Shown: positions 1-5,678 of the stretch, piece after piece | Position numbering within the stretch: position 1 is the stretch's first letter | How the letters are laid out: each line of letters begins with the position of its first letter | DNA from: Betaproteobacteria bacterium | GTDB taxonomy: Bacteria > Pseudomonadota > Gammaproteobacteria > Burkholderiales > SG8-39 | Direction of reading: 5' to 3' | NCBI GenBank assembly: GCA_005881355.1 | Contig: VBDM01000226.1 | Coordinates: 1 to 5,925, forward strand | DNA: 5,925 nucleotides | Notes under the pieces: generated by a model | What the model saw: only the letters and a program-made list of their open reading frames with translations | Database searches by the model: none | Told to the model about the DNA's origin: nothing | Program-made: the position numbers and the translations under genes

Positions 1-107
1 CGCGCCTCGCGCGCCGTAAGCAGCACCTGGGCGCCGCCGACCGTGAACGCGAGCGCGCCGAGCGCCGCGCCGCGCATGAAGTCCCGTCGTTTCATGATGT
101 GATCCAT
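1..107 (-). CDS. Tat-exported protein, probable gluconate 2-dehydrogenase subunit 3 family, N-terminus only (partial)
   Basis: Only the first 35 codons lie in the window; the gene continues past the left edge. The protein starts MDHIMKRRDFMRG, giving a twin-arginine motif (K6-R7-R8-D9-F10). A hydrophobic Ala/Gly/Leu stretch follows (about residues 13-30), then T-A-R-E-A, where a signal peptidase site would be expected just beyond the edge. The wording around G-A-L-A-F-T-V-G-G-A-x-V-L-L-T resembles, from memory, leaders of the gluconate 2-dehydrogenase subunit 3 family. These are small exported partners of GMC-type flavoprotein dehydrogenases. The start at 107 is chosen because a GGAGGAG Shine-Dalgarno (111-117) sits at proper spacing, whereas the ATG at 95 would be too far away. 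The gene is divergent from the exported amidohydrolase on the other strand. A Tat-exported protein is well supported; the family is a moderate guess because no mature domain is visible. Confidence 0.7.
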   Translation of the reverse strand, partial: MDHIMKRRDFMRGAALGALAFTVGGAQVLLTAREA

Positions 108-190
108 GATCTCCTCCTTCGGTACGCCGGACCGTCCTGATCGGCGAGCGCCCGTGCATCTTACTGCTGCGCCGTCGCCTCCGCCAACCG

Positions 191-199
191 TGCTAGCAT
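191..199 (+). promoter_or_regulatory. candidate extended -10 promoter element for the amidohydrolase gene
   Basis: The divergent gap 108-233 contains TGCTAGCAT, which reads as a TGn extension followed by TAGCAT (4 of 6 matches to TATAAT). Transcription would start near 205-206, leaving about 28 nt of leader that includes the Shine-Dalgarno AGGAGGA at 224-230 before the ATG at 234. No good -35 hexamer lies at 16-18 bp, so this would depend on the extended -10. The call is by pattern only. I saw no clear promoter for the divergent minus-strand gene in the same gap. Confidence 0.35.
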
Positions 200-233
200 T
201 CGCCGCAACCGGAATGCCGAGGCAGGAGGAGCC

Positions 234-1301
234 ATGCCCACTCGCAGGGAGTTCATCAGCCATGCGGCCGGCGCGATGGCCGGCATCGCTTTCGTTGGCT
301 GCGGTCTCCTGAGCGCGCGGGCCGCGCGGGCGCAGTCCGGCAGGCGACGCCGCGAGGTCGTGGTGAGCGGCCGCCGCGTGAAGACGGTCGACGTGCACGC
401 GCACTGCGCCGTGCCGGAAGCGATGGCGCTGATGGGGCTGAAGGTCGAGCCCCAGGCCTTGATCATGGGGCAGGACCGTATCCGCGCGATGGACGAGCAA
501 GGCATCGACGTCGAGGCGCTCAGCGTCAATCCCTACTGGTACAAGGCGGAGCGCGATCTCGCGCGCCAGCTGATCAAAGTCCAGAACGAGAAGCTCGCCG
601 AGCTGTGCGCCTCCCAGCCGGATCGCTTCGTCGCCTTCGCCTCGGTCGCGCTGCAGTATCCGGACCTCGCGGCCGAGCAGCTCGAGGAAGGGGTCAGGAA
701 GCTCGGCCTGCGCGGCGGCTCGATCGGCGCGAGCGTCTACGGCGAGGAGCTGTCCGACCCGAAGTTCCATCCGTTCTGGGCGAAGGCGGAGCAGCTCGGC
801 TGCCTGATCTTCATCCATCCTCAAGGAGGGAACGCAGGATTCGAGAGGCTGAAAGGCAACGGCGGCCTGAGCAACGTCATCGGCAATCCGCTCGAGACGA
901 CGATCGCGCTCTCGCACCTGATCTTCGAGGGAACGCTCGACCGCTTTCCCGGGCTCAAGATCTGCGCGGCCCACGGCGGCGGCTACCTGCCCTCCTACGC
1001 CGGGCGATCGGACGCCGGCTGCGTGACCTTCCCGGAGCGATGCGCCAAGGTGCCGCTGAAAAAACGCCCCACCGAATACCTGCGCCAGCTCTATTACGAC
1101 TCGATCGTCTTCACGCCGGAAGCGCTGCGGCACCTCGCCGCCGAGGTCGGCTCCGGCCGGATCGTCATGGGGACGGACTATCCGTTTCCGTGGATGAAAA
1201 CTTCGGTGGACCACATCCTCGACACGCCGGGCCTGAACGATGCGGAACGGGCGGCGATGCTGGGCGGGACTGCCTCGCGGCTGCTGGGGATCAAGTCGTA
1301 G
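234..1301 (+). CDS. Tat-exported amidohydrolase family protein (ACMSD-like, amidohydrolase 2)
   Basis: The 355-residue protein is a probable metal-dependent hydrolase or decarboxylase with a TIM-barrel fold. Residues 1-33 form a Tat signal: T-R-R-E-F-I at 3-8, a hydrophobic segment at about 11-30, and a likely cut after A-R-A33. The mature part carries the expected metal ligands in order: H55-A-H57 in the first strand, H195 in F-I-H-P-Q-G, H247 in A-A-H-G-G-G, and D315 in M-G-T-D-Y-P-F. This H-x-H...H...H...D set matches the amidohydrolase 2 family (ACMSD, gamma-resorcylate decarboxylase and relatives). R258, in G-R-S-D after the third histidine motif, resembles the conserved Arg of ACMSD-type enzymes. 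The start is fixed by AGGAGGA at 224-230. The substrate is unknown; ring-cleavage products or aromatic acids are plausible. The Tat leader puts it in the periplasm, unlike classical ACMSD. The gene stops 2 bp before the convergent cbpM stop. Confidence 0.88.
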   Translation: MPTRREFISHAAGAMAGIAFVGCGLLSARAARAQSGRRRREVVVSGRRVKTVDVHAHCAVPEAMALMGLKVEPQALIMGQDRIRAMDEQGIDVEALSVNPYWYKAERDLARQLIKVQNEKLAELCASQPDRFVAFASVALQYPDLAAEQLEEGVRKLGLRGGSIGASVYGEELSDPKFHPFWAKAEQLGCLIFIHPQGGNAGFERLKGNGGLSNVIGNPLETTIALSHLIFEGTLDRFPGLKICAAHGGGYLPSYAGRSDAGCVTFPERCAKVPLKKRPTEYLRQLYYDSIVFTPEALRHLAAEVGSGRIVMGTDYPFPWMKTSVDHILDTPGLNDAERAAMLGGTASRLLGIKS

Positions 1302-1303
1302 AA

Positions 1304-1636
1304 TCAAGCCCGAGTAATTTGCCGCGGCAATTGCGCGCGCAGCGCGCGCAATTCCGCTTCGAGCGCATGGATGCGCTCGAGGAATCCCAGCGCCAGCGAC
1401 AGGGCATTGGGATCGAGGTCGAAGCTCTCGCGCAGGCGGTACGCGGTTCGCAGGGTCGCGACGCATTCGCCGCTGAAAGTCCATTGCGACTCCCGCGGAT
1501 CGTTCGGGGCGAGGGCTCCGTACTCCACGAGCTCGCGCAATTCGGCTTCCGTCAACCCGGACAGGAGCGCGAGCTCGGCGAACGAAACTTCGCAATACGC
1601 ATCCAGCCACGCCGTTTCAGTGAGTTTGACGCTCAT
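1304..1636 (-). CDS. cbpM: chaperone modulator CbpM
   Basis: The 110-residue protein is similar in length and pattern to E. coli CbpM (about 101 residues), which binds the J-domain of CbpA and blocks its stimulation of DnaK. It has the MerR-like arrangement: helices at about 17-40 (F-A-E-L-A-L-L-S-G-L-T-E-A-E-L-R-E-L-V), a wing with G-A-L-A-P and W52-T-F, then A-Y-R-L-R-E-S-F-D-L-D at 65-75. A leucine-rich C-terminal helix (about 85-103, L-E-R-I-H-A-L-E-A-E-L-R-A-L) is probably a coiled coil. The ATG lies within the end of cbpA with a 20-nt overlap, and an AAGGAG Shine-Dalgarno sits upstream inside cbpA, so translation is probably coupled. It is the last gene of the minus-strand operon. Its last codons contain a strong palindrome (see 1329-1353). 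Confidence 0.9.
   Translation of the reverse strand: MSVKLTETAWLDAYCEVSFAELALLSGLTEAELRELVEYGALAPNDPRESQWTFSGECVATLRTAYRLRESFDLDPNALSLALGFLERIHALEAELRALRAQLPRQITRA
1319..1330. repeat. 12-bp perfect palindrome at the convergent gene end
   Basis: TTGCCGCGGCAA is its own reverse complement. It lies in the last codons of cbpM, 17 bases past the stop codon of the amidohydrolase gene, and abuts the larger inverted repeat at 1329-1353. It could be part of a bidirectional transcription end or a protein-binding site. No poly-T run follows on either strand. Confidence 0.6.
1329..1353. repeat. perfect 12-bp inverted repeat with 1-nt centre; possible convergent terminator hairpin
   Basis: The left arm AATTGCGCGCGC (1329-1340) and right arm GCGCGCGCAATT (1342-1353) are exact reverse complements around A1341. 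As RNA from either strand this folds into a very stable hairpin with a tight loop once the innermost pairs open. It lies 27 bases past the amidohydrolase stop and inside the 3' end of cbpM, so it could slow or end transcription in both directions where only 2 bp separate the stops. It lacks the U-tract of a standard intrinsic terminator. The repeat is seen directly; the terminator role is inferred. Confidence 0.55.
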
Positions 1637-2579
1637 GTTTCGCTCCTTGCTCGAAATGGCCGCGCGGATTGAAGGTCGCGCTATCCGCCAGTTGTCGGAA
1701 CAATGCTCGCTCCTTTTCGTTCACGACGCCGGGCACGACGATCTGTACGATCGCGTACAGATCGCCTGCGCCTTCGTGCGGCTTGGGCAGACCGCGGTTC
1801 GCCAGGCGCAGCTTTTGTCCGGCCTGCGTTCCCGGCGGCACTTTCAACTGCACCGGCCCGCCCAGCGTCGGCACCTGCACGGCGGCGCCCAGCACGGCTT
1901 CCCAGGGCGCGAGGGGCAGATCGAGATACAGGTCGTGGCCGCTCGCGCGAAACAGCGGGTGCGGGTGCAGCGCGATGTTCAGGTAAAGATCGCCGTCGGG
2001 CCCGCCGTCGACGCCCTTCCCGCCCTGGCCCCGCAGGCGCAGCCTCTGTCCGTCCGTGGCGCCCTTGGGGATGCGCGCCTTGAACGAGCGCGGCACGCGG
2101 CGCATCAACCCGCTCGCGTCGAATTCGGGAACGGCGAGCTCGAGGTCCACGGTGGCGCCCCGGTAGGCGTCCTCGAGGCTGATGTGCGCCGTGACTTCGT
2201 AGTCCTCCCCCGGGATGGGCATCGGGCCGCGCCGCCCGCCGGCGCGATGCTCGCGGCCGAAGAATTCCGCGAACAGGTCCGACAGATCGATATCCTCGAA
2301 CGAGTGGTGCGAGTCGCCGAACTGCCGCCCCCAGTCAGGCGGCGGCCGGAAATCCTCGCCGGGCGCGTGCCTGCCCAGCTGATCGTAGGCGGCGCGCTTT
2401 TCCGGGTCCTTGAGCGTCGCGTAGGCCTCGGCGATCTCCTTGAATTTCGTCTCGCCCTGCGGGTCCTTGGAGACGTCCGGGTGATATTTGTGCGCGAGCT
2501 TGCGATAAGCCTTCTTGATCGTGTCGGCGTCGGCGTTGCGCTCGACGCCGAGGATCGCGTAGTAATCCTTGTATTTCAT
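1617..2579 (-). CDS. cbpA: DnaJ-type co-chaperone CbpA (curved DNA-binding protein family)
   Basis: The 320-residue protein is a class B J-protein that delivers clients to DnaK and stimulates its ATPase. The J-domain is at 1-68 (K-Y-K-D-Y-Y-A-I-L-G-V) with the essential H33-P34-D35 loop. A linker rich in F, D, E, G and R follows (about 70-124, D-L-S-D-L-F-A-E-F-F-G), then two beta-sandwich client-binding domains (about 125-285, with G-D-L-Y-L at 196-200 and G-D-L-Y-A at 272-276). There is no CXXCXGXG zinc finger, which separates it from DnaJ proper. The end carries F-N-P-R (303-306), a feature of CbpA tails, plus a polar extension that overlaps cbpM. Length is close to E. coli CbpA (306). Its ATG overlaps the TGA of the lyase as ATGA, so the frame stays open upstream but residue 1 is set by the J-domain and this overlap. 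CbpM follows directly and should regulate it. Confidence 0.93.
   Translation of the reverse strand: MKYKDYYAILGVERNADADTIKKAYRKLAHKYHPDVSKDPQGETKFKEIAEAYATLKDPEKRAAYDQLGRHAPGEDFRPPPDWGRQFGDSHHSFEDIDLSDLFAEFFGREHRAGGRRGPMPIPGEDYEVTAHISLEDAYRGATVDLELAVPEFDASGLMRRVPRSFKARIPKGATDGQRLRLRGQGGKGVDGGPDGDLYLNIALHPHPLFRASGHDLYLDLPLAPWEAVLGAAVQVPTLGGPVQLKVPPGTQAGQKLRLANRGLPKPHEGAGDLYAIVQIVVPGVVNEKERALFRQLADSATFNPRGHFEQGAKHERQTH
1739..1764. repeat. 10-bp inverted repeat with 6-nt loop inside cbpA
   Basis: CGATCTGTAC (1739-1748) and GTACAGATCG (1755-1764) are exact reverse complements separated by GATCGC. The repeat lies in the codons for the G-D-L-Y-A-I-V-Q-I segment of CbpA, about 100 bases upstream of the cbpM start. 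It would form a stable stem in the operon mRNA. It may be coincidental, because the encoded residues are conserved in the family. Confidence 0.4.
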
Positions 2580-3496
2580 TTCGGCATGCTCCCCAGGACG
2601 CGGAGCTTCGCCGCCTCGCGCCCCTGGATCGCCGCGTGGCGCGCGAGCAGGCGCTCCGCGCGCGTCACGACCGGCACGTCGACCATCTTGCCGTCGATCG
2701 CGAACGACGCTCGGCCCGCGGCCACGGCTTTGGCGTTCCCCTCGATCACGCGCTTCGCGTGGGCCACTTCTTCGGCCGAGGGAGAATATTCCTCGTTCAC
2801 GATGGGCACCTGGCCCGGGTGGATGCAGCTCGCGCCCAGGAAGCCGAACTGGCGCGATCTGCGCACCATGCGGCGAAACGCATCCCAGTCGCCGAACGCC
2901 GCGACGCTCGCGATGTAGCCGAGCGGCATGACGCCCGCCGCCCGCGCGGCGAAGATCATCTGCTGCTTGGGCATGAGCAGCGTGTCCTCGGTCGGCTCCA
3001 TGCCGGTTTCCAGCGCGAAGTCCTCGCCGCCGATATCCATGGCCGCGGTGCGCTCGACCGCGCGTGCGATCTCCGCCATGCGGAAGAACGCCGCGGGCGT
3101 CTCGACCATGGCGATGAAGCGCGTATGGCCCGCGGCGAGGCCGCGCTTGGCCTCGAGCTTCGCCACCGCCTCGTCCAGGCGGCGCAGATGAGCCGCGTCG
3201 TCCACTTTCGTCGCAGCGATGCCGTTCACCTCGGGCCCCACCGAGGCCTCGAGGTCGCGCGCCGCCATCGCGTCCGGCCGGTTGATGCGCACGACCACGT
3301 CGGCTCCCCCGCGGCGCACGCGCGAGGCGGCTCGAGCGACGAGCTTGCGCGCATTGTCTTTCTCCGAGGCCGGGACGCTGTCCTCCAGGTCGAGCAGGAT
3401 GCAGTCTGCGCCGCGCGTGTGCGCCTTGTCCACGTACTTCTCGACGTTCACCGGAACGTAGAGCAGCGAGCGCCAGACTGGCAATCCAGGCTTCAT
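2576..3496 (-). CDS. HpcH/HpaI aldolase / citrate lyase beta-subunit-like (CitE-like) CoA-ester lyase, C-terminal module with its own start signals
   Basis: This is residues 395-700 of the 700-codon frame, listed separately because it has its own start: ATG at 3496 with AAAGGAG (3504-3510) 7 nt away. Read from there it gives 306 residues, a normal length for a free-standing CitE-like protein. Family motifs in this numbering are R-S-L-L-Y-V-P (9-15), L-D-L-E-D-S-V (35-41), V-V-R70-I-N for CoA/substrate contact, M-V-E132-T-P, and G-G-E-D159-F. E132 and D159 match the usual Mg2+ ligands; C-I-H226-P-G-Q-V follows near the end. Enzymes of this type cleave or form malyl-CoA, citramalyl-CoA or related 3-hydroxyacyl-CoAs. 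The product follows a CoA-transferase that could make its substrate. The stop overlaps the cbpA start as ATGA. Whether it is made alone, as part of a fusion, or both, cannot be settled here. Confidence 0.75.
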   Translation of the reverse strand: MKPGLPVWRSLLYVPVNVEKYVDKAHTRGADCILLDLEDSVPASEKDNARKLVARAASRVRRGGADVVVRINRPDAMAARDLEASVGPEVNGIAATKVDDAAHLRRLDEAVAKLEAKRGLAAGHTRFIAMVETPAAFFRMAEIARAVERTAAMDIGGEDFALETGMEPTEDTLLMPKQQMIFAARAAGVMPLGYIASVAAFGDWDAFRRMVRRSRQFGFLGASCIHPGQVPIVNEEYSPSAEEVAHAKRVIEGNAKAVAAGRASFAIDGKMVDVPVVTRAERLLARHAAIQGREAAKLRVLGSMPK

Positions 3497-4678
3497 TCCT
3501 CTTCTCCTTTCGTTGCGGAACCGCCCCCGGTTGTGCTCGCCGAGCCCGGGCGCAGGGGCGCGGATCGCGCCGGGCGTGCGCGACAGGCGCGGGATCACGT
3601 GGTGCATGGGAAACGCCTCCATGTCGGCGTCGGGATAGTCGGCGACGAGCTCGCGCTCGATCACGTGGGGGTCGTCGACGATCTGCGCGATGTCGTAGAC
3701 CGGCCCGATGGTGACTTCGTATTTCTCGAAGTACGCCACGTTCTCGGCCTGGGTGCGCTCGCCGATGAACGCTCCGATGATCGCGTCCAGCTCGTCCGCG
3801 TGCCGCAGGCGCGCGGAGTTGGTCGCGTAGCGCGTGTCGTCGATCAGCTCGGCTCGCCCGATCGCCCGGAACAGGCGCTCGGCCATTTTCTGGATCGAGG
3901 CGGACAAACACACCCAATGGCCGTCCTGGGTGCGATAGGCGTTGCGCGGCGCGGTGGTGGTCGAGCGGTTGCCTGTGCGCGATTTCACCTTGCCGGTGAG
4001 GCGGAAGTTGGCGGCCTGCGGACCGAGGATGTTGAAGAGCGGCTCGAGGAGCGGCAGATCGATCACCTGTCCCGCGCCGCCGTTTTTTTCCACTTCGCGC
4101 AGCGCGATCATCGCCGCCGCGGCGCCGTGCAGGCCCGCCACGCTGTCGGCGAGATACATCGGCGGGAGCACCGGCTCGCGGTCGGGAAAACCGTTCATCG
4201 AGGCGAAGCCCGACATGCCTTCGACGAGCGTGCCGAAGCCCGGACGGCGCCGGTACGGACCGTCCTGGCCGAAGCCTGAGATGCGCACCACGACGAGCTT
4301 CGGGTTGCGCGCAAGGAGCTGCACGGGCGCGAAGCCCATTTGCTCGAGCGTTCCCGGCCTAAAGCTCTCCACGAAAATCGCCGCGGATGGAAGGAGCTTG
4401 AGCAGGAGCTCGCGCGCCTCGGGCTTGCGCAGCTCGAGGCACAGGCTCTTCTTGCTCCGCGAATAGAGCTTCCACGTGACCGGCACGCCTTTCGTCTGCC
4501 AGGCGCGCAGCGTATCGCCCGCCGGCGGCTCGACCTTGACCACCTCCGCGCCGAAATCGGCGAGCACCTGCGTGAGCGTGTTGCCGGCGACGAGGCGCGA
4601 GAGATCGAGCACGCGCACGCCCTCGAGCGCGCCGCGCGCGGTGGGCGCGTAGTCGCGTTTTTTCAGCTGGCTTGCCAT
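2576..4678 (-). CDS. class III (CaiB/BaiF) CoA-transferase in one continuous frame with a CitE-like lyase
   Basis: An uninterrupted 700-codon frame. Residues about 15-383 are a CaiB/BaiF family CoA-transferase: L-E-G-V-R-V-L-D-L-S-R at 18-28, D-F-G-A-E-V-V-K-V-E-P-P at 41-52, S-R-S-K-K-S-L at 73-79, S-F-R-P-G-T at 105-110, and M-Y-L-A-D178-S-V-A-G, where D178 fits the catalytic Asp that forms the acyl/CoA-thioester intermediate. The domain ends at P-G-L-G-E-H-N (377-383), followed by an Arg-rich stretch (384-394) that lacks the usual helical tail. The CitE-like lyase begins at M395. The start at 4678 lies 1 nt after the Bug gene stop, with AAGG upstream. The two activities are consecutive steps in malate/citramalate/itaconate-type CoA pathways, so a bifunctional enzyme is plausible. 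Equally, removing one base of the C5 run at 3524-3528 would end the transferase at a TGA overlapping the lyase ATG. Confidence 0.85.
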   Translation of the reverse strand: MASQLKKRDYAPTARGALEGVRVLDLSRLVAGNTLTQVLADFGAEVVKVEPPAGDTLRAWQTKGVPVTWKLYSRSKKSLCLELRKPEARELLLKLLPSAAIFVESFRPGTLEQMGFAPVQLLARNPKLVVVRISGFGQDGPYRRRPGFGTLVEGMSGFASMNGFPDREPVLPPMYLADSVAGLHGAAAAMIALREVEKNGGAGQVIDLPLLEPLFNILGPQAANFRLTGKVKSRTGNRSTTTAPRNAYRTQDGHWVCLSASIQKMAERLFRAIGRAELIDDTRYATNSARLRHADELDAIIGAFIGERTQAENVAYFEKYEVTIGPVYDIAQIVDDPHVIERELVADYPDADMEAFPMHHVIPRLSRTPGAIRAPAPGLGEHNRGRFRNERRRGMKPGLPVWRSLLYVPVNVEKYVDKAHTRGADCILLDLEDSVPASEKDNARKLVARAASRVRRGGADVVVRINRPDAMAARDLEASVGPEVNGIAATKVDDAAHLRRLDEAVAKLEAKRGLAAGHTRFIAMVETPAAFFRMAEIARAVERTAAMDIGGEDFALETGMEPTEDTLLMPKQQMIFAARAAGVMPLGYIASVAAFGDWDAFRRMVRRSRQFGFLGASCIHPGQVPIVNEEYSPSAEEVAHAKRVIEGNAKAVAAGRASFAIDGKMVDVPVVTRAERLLARHAAIQGREAAKLRVLGSMPK

Positions 4679-4679
4679 C

Positions 4680-5639
4680 TCAATCGACCTTCGCTCCCGA
4701 CTCCTTCACGACCCGCCCCCACTTCGCACGATCGGCCTTCAGAAGCGAGGCGAACCGCTCGGGCGATCCGCCCAGGACCTCGCCGCCCTCGGCCGCGAGC
4801 CGCTCGCGCACGTCGGGCGTTGCGAGGGCGCGGTTCAGCTCGGCGTTGAGCCGCGCGATGATAACCGCGGGCGTGCCGGCCGGCGCAAGCAGTCCGTACC
4901 AGGTGATCGCGTCGAATCCCGGGTAGCCGGACTCGGCGATCGTCGGCACCTCGGGCATCTGCGCGGCGCGCTTGGCCGATGTTACGACGACCGCGCGCAG
5001 CCGTCCTCCCCTGACCTGCGCGAGCGCCGAAGGCACCGAGGACATGAACGACTGCACCTGCCCGCCCAGAAGATCGGTCATCGCCTGCGACGCGCCCTTG
5101 TACGGGACATGCGTAAACTTGACGCCCGCGGCGCGCTGCAGCAGCTCGCCCGTCAGGTGCGAGACCGTGCCGTTCCCCGGCGAAGCAAAGGTGACGGCGC
5201 CCGGGTCGCGCTTCGCAGCCGCGACCAAATCGCCCAGCGATTTGTACGGAGAATTCGTTGCGACCACGAGCACGACGGGCGCGGAGACGATCAGCGCGAC
5301 CGGACTGAGATCTTTCTGCGGGTCATAAGGCAGGTTCGCGTAAAGCGCCGGATTGATCGCAAGGTTGCTCGTCTGCCCGACGACGAGCGTATAGCCGTCG
5401 GGCGGAGACTTGGCGGCCTGCTCCACGCCCAGATTGCCGCCCGCGCCCGGCTTGTTCTCGACGACGAAAGTCCATTTGACGGTTTCGGACAGCTTGTTCG
5501 CGATCGTGCGCCCGGCGATGTCGGTCCCGCCCCCGGGCGGAAACGGCACGATCAGGCGAATCGGCCTGGCGGGATAGCCCTGCGCCGGCGCAGCGGTCGC
5601 GAGCGCTGCAAGCGCGAGCGCAGCGAGAACCTGTCGCAA
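4680..5639 (-). CDS. Bug/TctC family tripartite tricarboxylate transporter substrate-binding protein
   Basis: This is a periplasmic binding protein for small organic acids. The signal peptide is V-L-A-A-L-A-L-A-A-L with a likely cut after A-P-A, just before Q-G-Y-P-A-R-P-I. The mature protein shows the Bug signatures: P-F-P-P-G-G-G-T-D (about 32-40), N-K-P-G-A-G-G (62-68), H-V-P-Y-K-G (177-182), and P-T-I-A-E-S-G-Y-P-G-F-D (232-243). Two starts compete. TTG at 5666 gives 328 residues with a basic leader (N-H-R-K-R-R) but has no Shine-Dalgarno. TTG at 5639 gives 319 residues with AAAGAGGAGA at ideal distance. I prefer 5639, because a TATCAT -10 at 5673-5678 would put the transcript start at about 5666. 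No in-frame ATG exists upstream. No membrane subunits (TctA/TctB) are present, which is usual for these orphan receptors. It is first in the operon, so its ligand may be the acid used by the downstream CoA-transferase. Confidence 0.9.
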   Translation of the reverse strand: MRQVLAALALAALATAAPAQGYPARPIRLIVPFPPGGGTDIAGRTIANKLSETVKWTFVVENKPGAGGNLGVEQAAKSPPDGYTLVVGQTSNLAINPALYANLPYDPQKDLSPVALIVSAPVVLVVATNSPYKSLGDLVAAAKRDPGAVTFASPGNGTVSHLTGELLQRAAGVKFTHVPYKGASQAMTDLLGGQVQSFMSSVPSALAQVRGGRLRAVVVTSAKRAAQMPEVPTIAESGYPGFDAITWYGLLAPAGTPAVIIARLNAELNRALATPDVRERLAAEGGEVLGGSPERFASLLKADRAKWGRVVKESGAKVD

Positions 5640-5646
5640 CCCCAAT

Positions 5647-5655
5647 CTCCTCTTT
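5647..5655 (-). promoter_or_regulatory. Shine-Dalgarno site that favours the TTG start at 5639
   Basis: Read on the minus strand, AAAGAGGAG lies 7 nt before TTG 5639, ideal for initiation. It falls inside the coding region if the upstream TTG 5666 were used, and that codon has no comparable site. Together with the likely -10 at 5673-5678 this argues for the shorter binding protein. Confidence 0.55.
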
Positions 5656-5672
5656 CGATGATTCAACGCCGA

Positions 5673-5678
5673 ATGATA
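5673..5678 (-). promoter_or_regulatory. candidate -10 element of the Bug / CoA-transferase / cbpAM operon
   Basis: On the minus strand the bases read TATCAT, 5 of 6 matches to TATAAT, in an AT-rich patch that stands out in this GC-rich window. Transcription would start at about 5666, giving a leader of about 27 nt to the TTG at 5639 with the Shine-Dalgarno inside it. No clear -35 box is visible at 16-18 bp, so an activator may be needed. It overlaps the candidate -10 of the divergent cytochrome gene. Confidence 0.4.

Noticed and set aside
93..95. Alternative ATG start for the left-edge Tat protein
   Set aside because: The strong GGAGGAG site is spaced for the ATG at 107; 95 would be about 17 nt away.
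294..305. Cys23 of the amidohydrolase leader as a possible lipobox
   Set aside because: The residues before it (A-F-V-G-C) do not fit the usual L-[AS]-[GA]-C pattern, and an A-R-A|Q signal peptidase I site is a better fit. Lipidation remains only a remote option.
605..1672. Plus-strand open frame of 355 codons overlapping the amidohydrolase and cbpM
   Set aside because: It is out of frame with the amidohydrolase, Arg-rich, and crosses the convergent junction. The real reading is supported by metal-ligand motifs.
2580..3917. Upstream open extension of the cbpA frame, giving a 766-codon frame on the minus strand
   Set aside because: The extension is Arg/Ala/Gly-rich with no domain and is antiparallel noise of a GC-rich region overlapping the CoA-transferase/lyase frame. 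The J-domain and the ATGA overlap fix the cbpA start at 2579.
4083..4089. A7 run on the minus strand phased as A-AAA-AAC, a possible -1 slippery heptamer in the CoA-transferase
   Set aside because: It encodes E197-K198-N199 in a normal loop, there is no evident downstream stimulatory structure, and the -1 frame is meaningless Arg-rich sequence. It is probably chance.
1371..4279. Long plus-strand open frames (about 515 and 547 codons) opposite cbpA and the CoA-transferase/lyase
   Set aside because: They are low-complexity Arg/Ala/His-rich translations with no motif or ribosome site, and lie fully opposite well-recognised genes. This is typical of high GC coding DNA.
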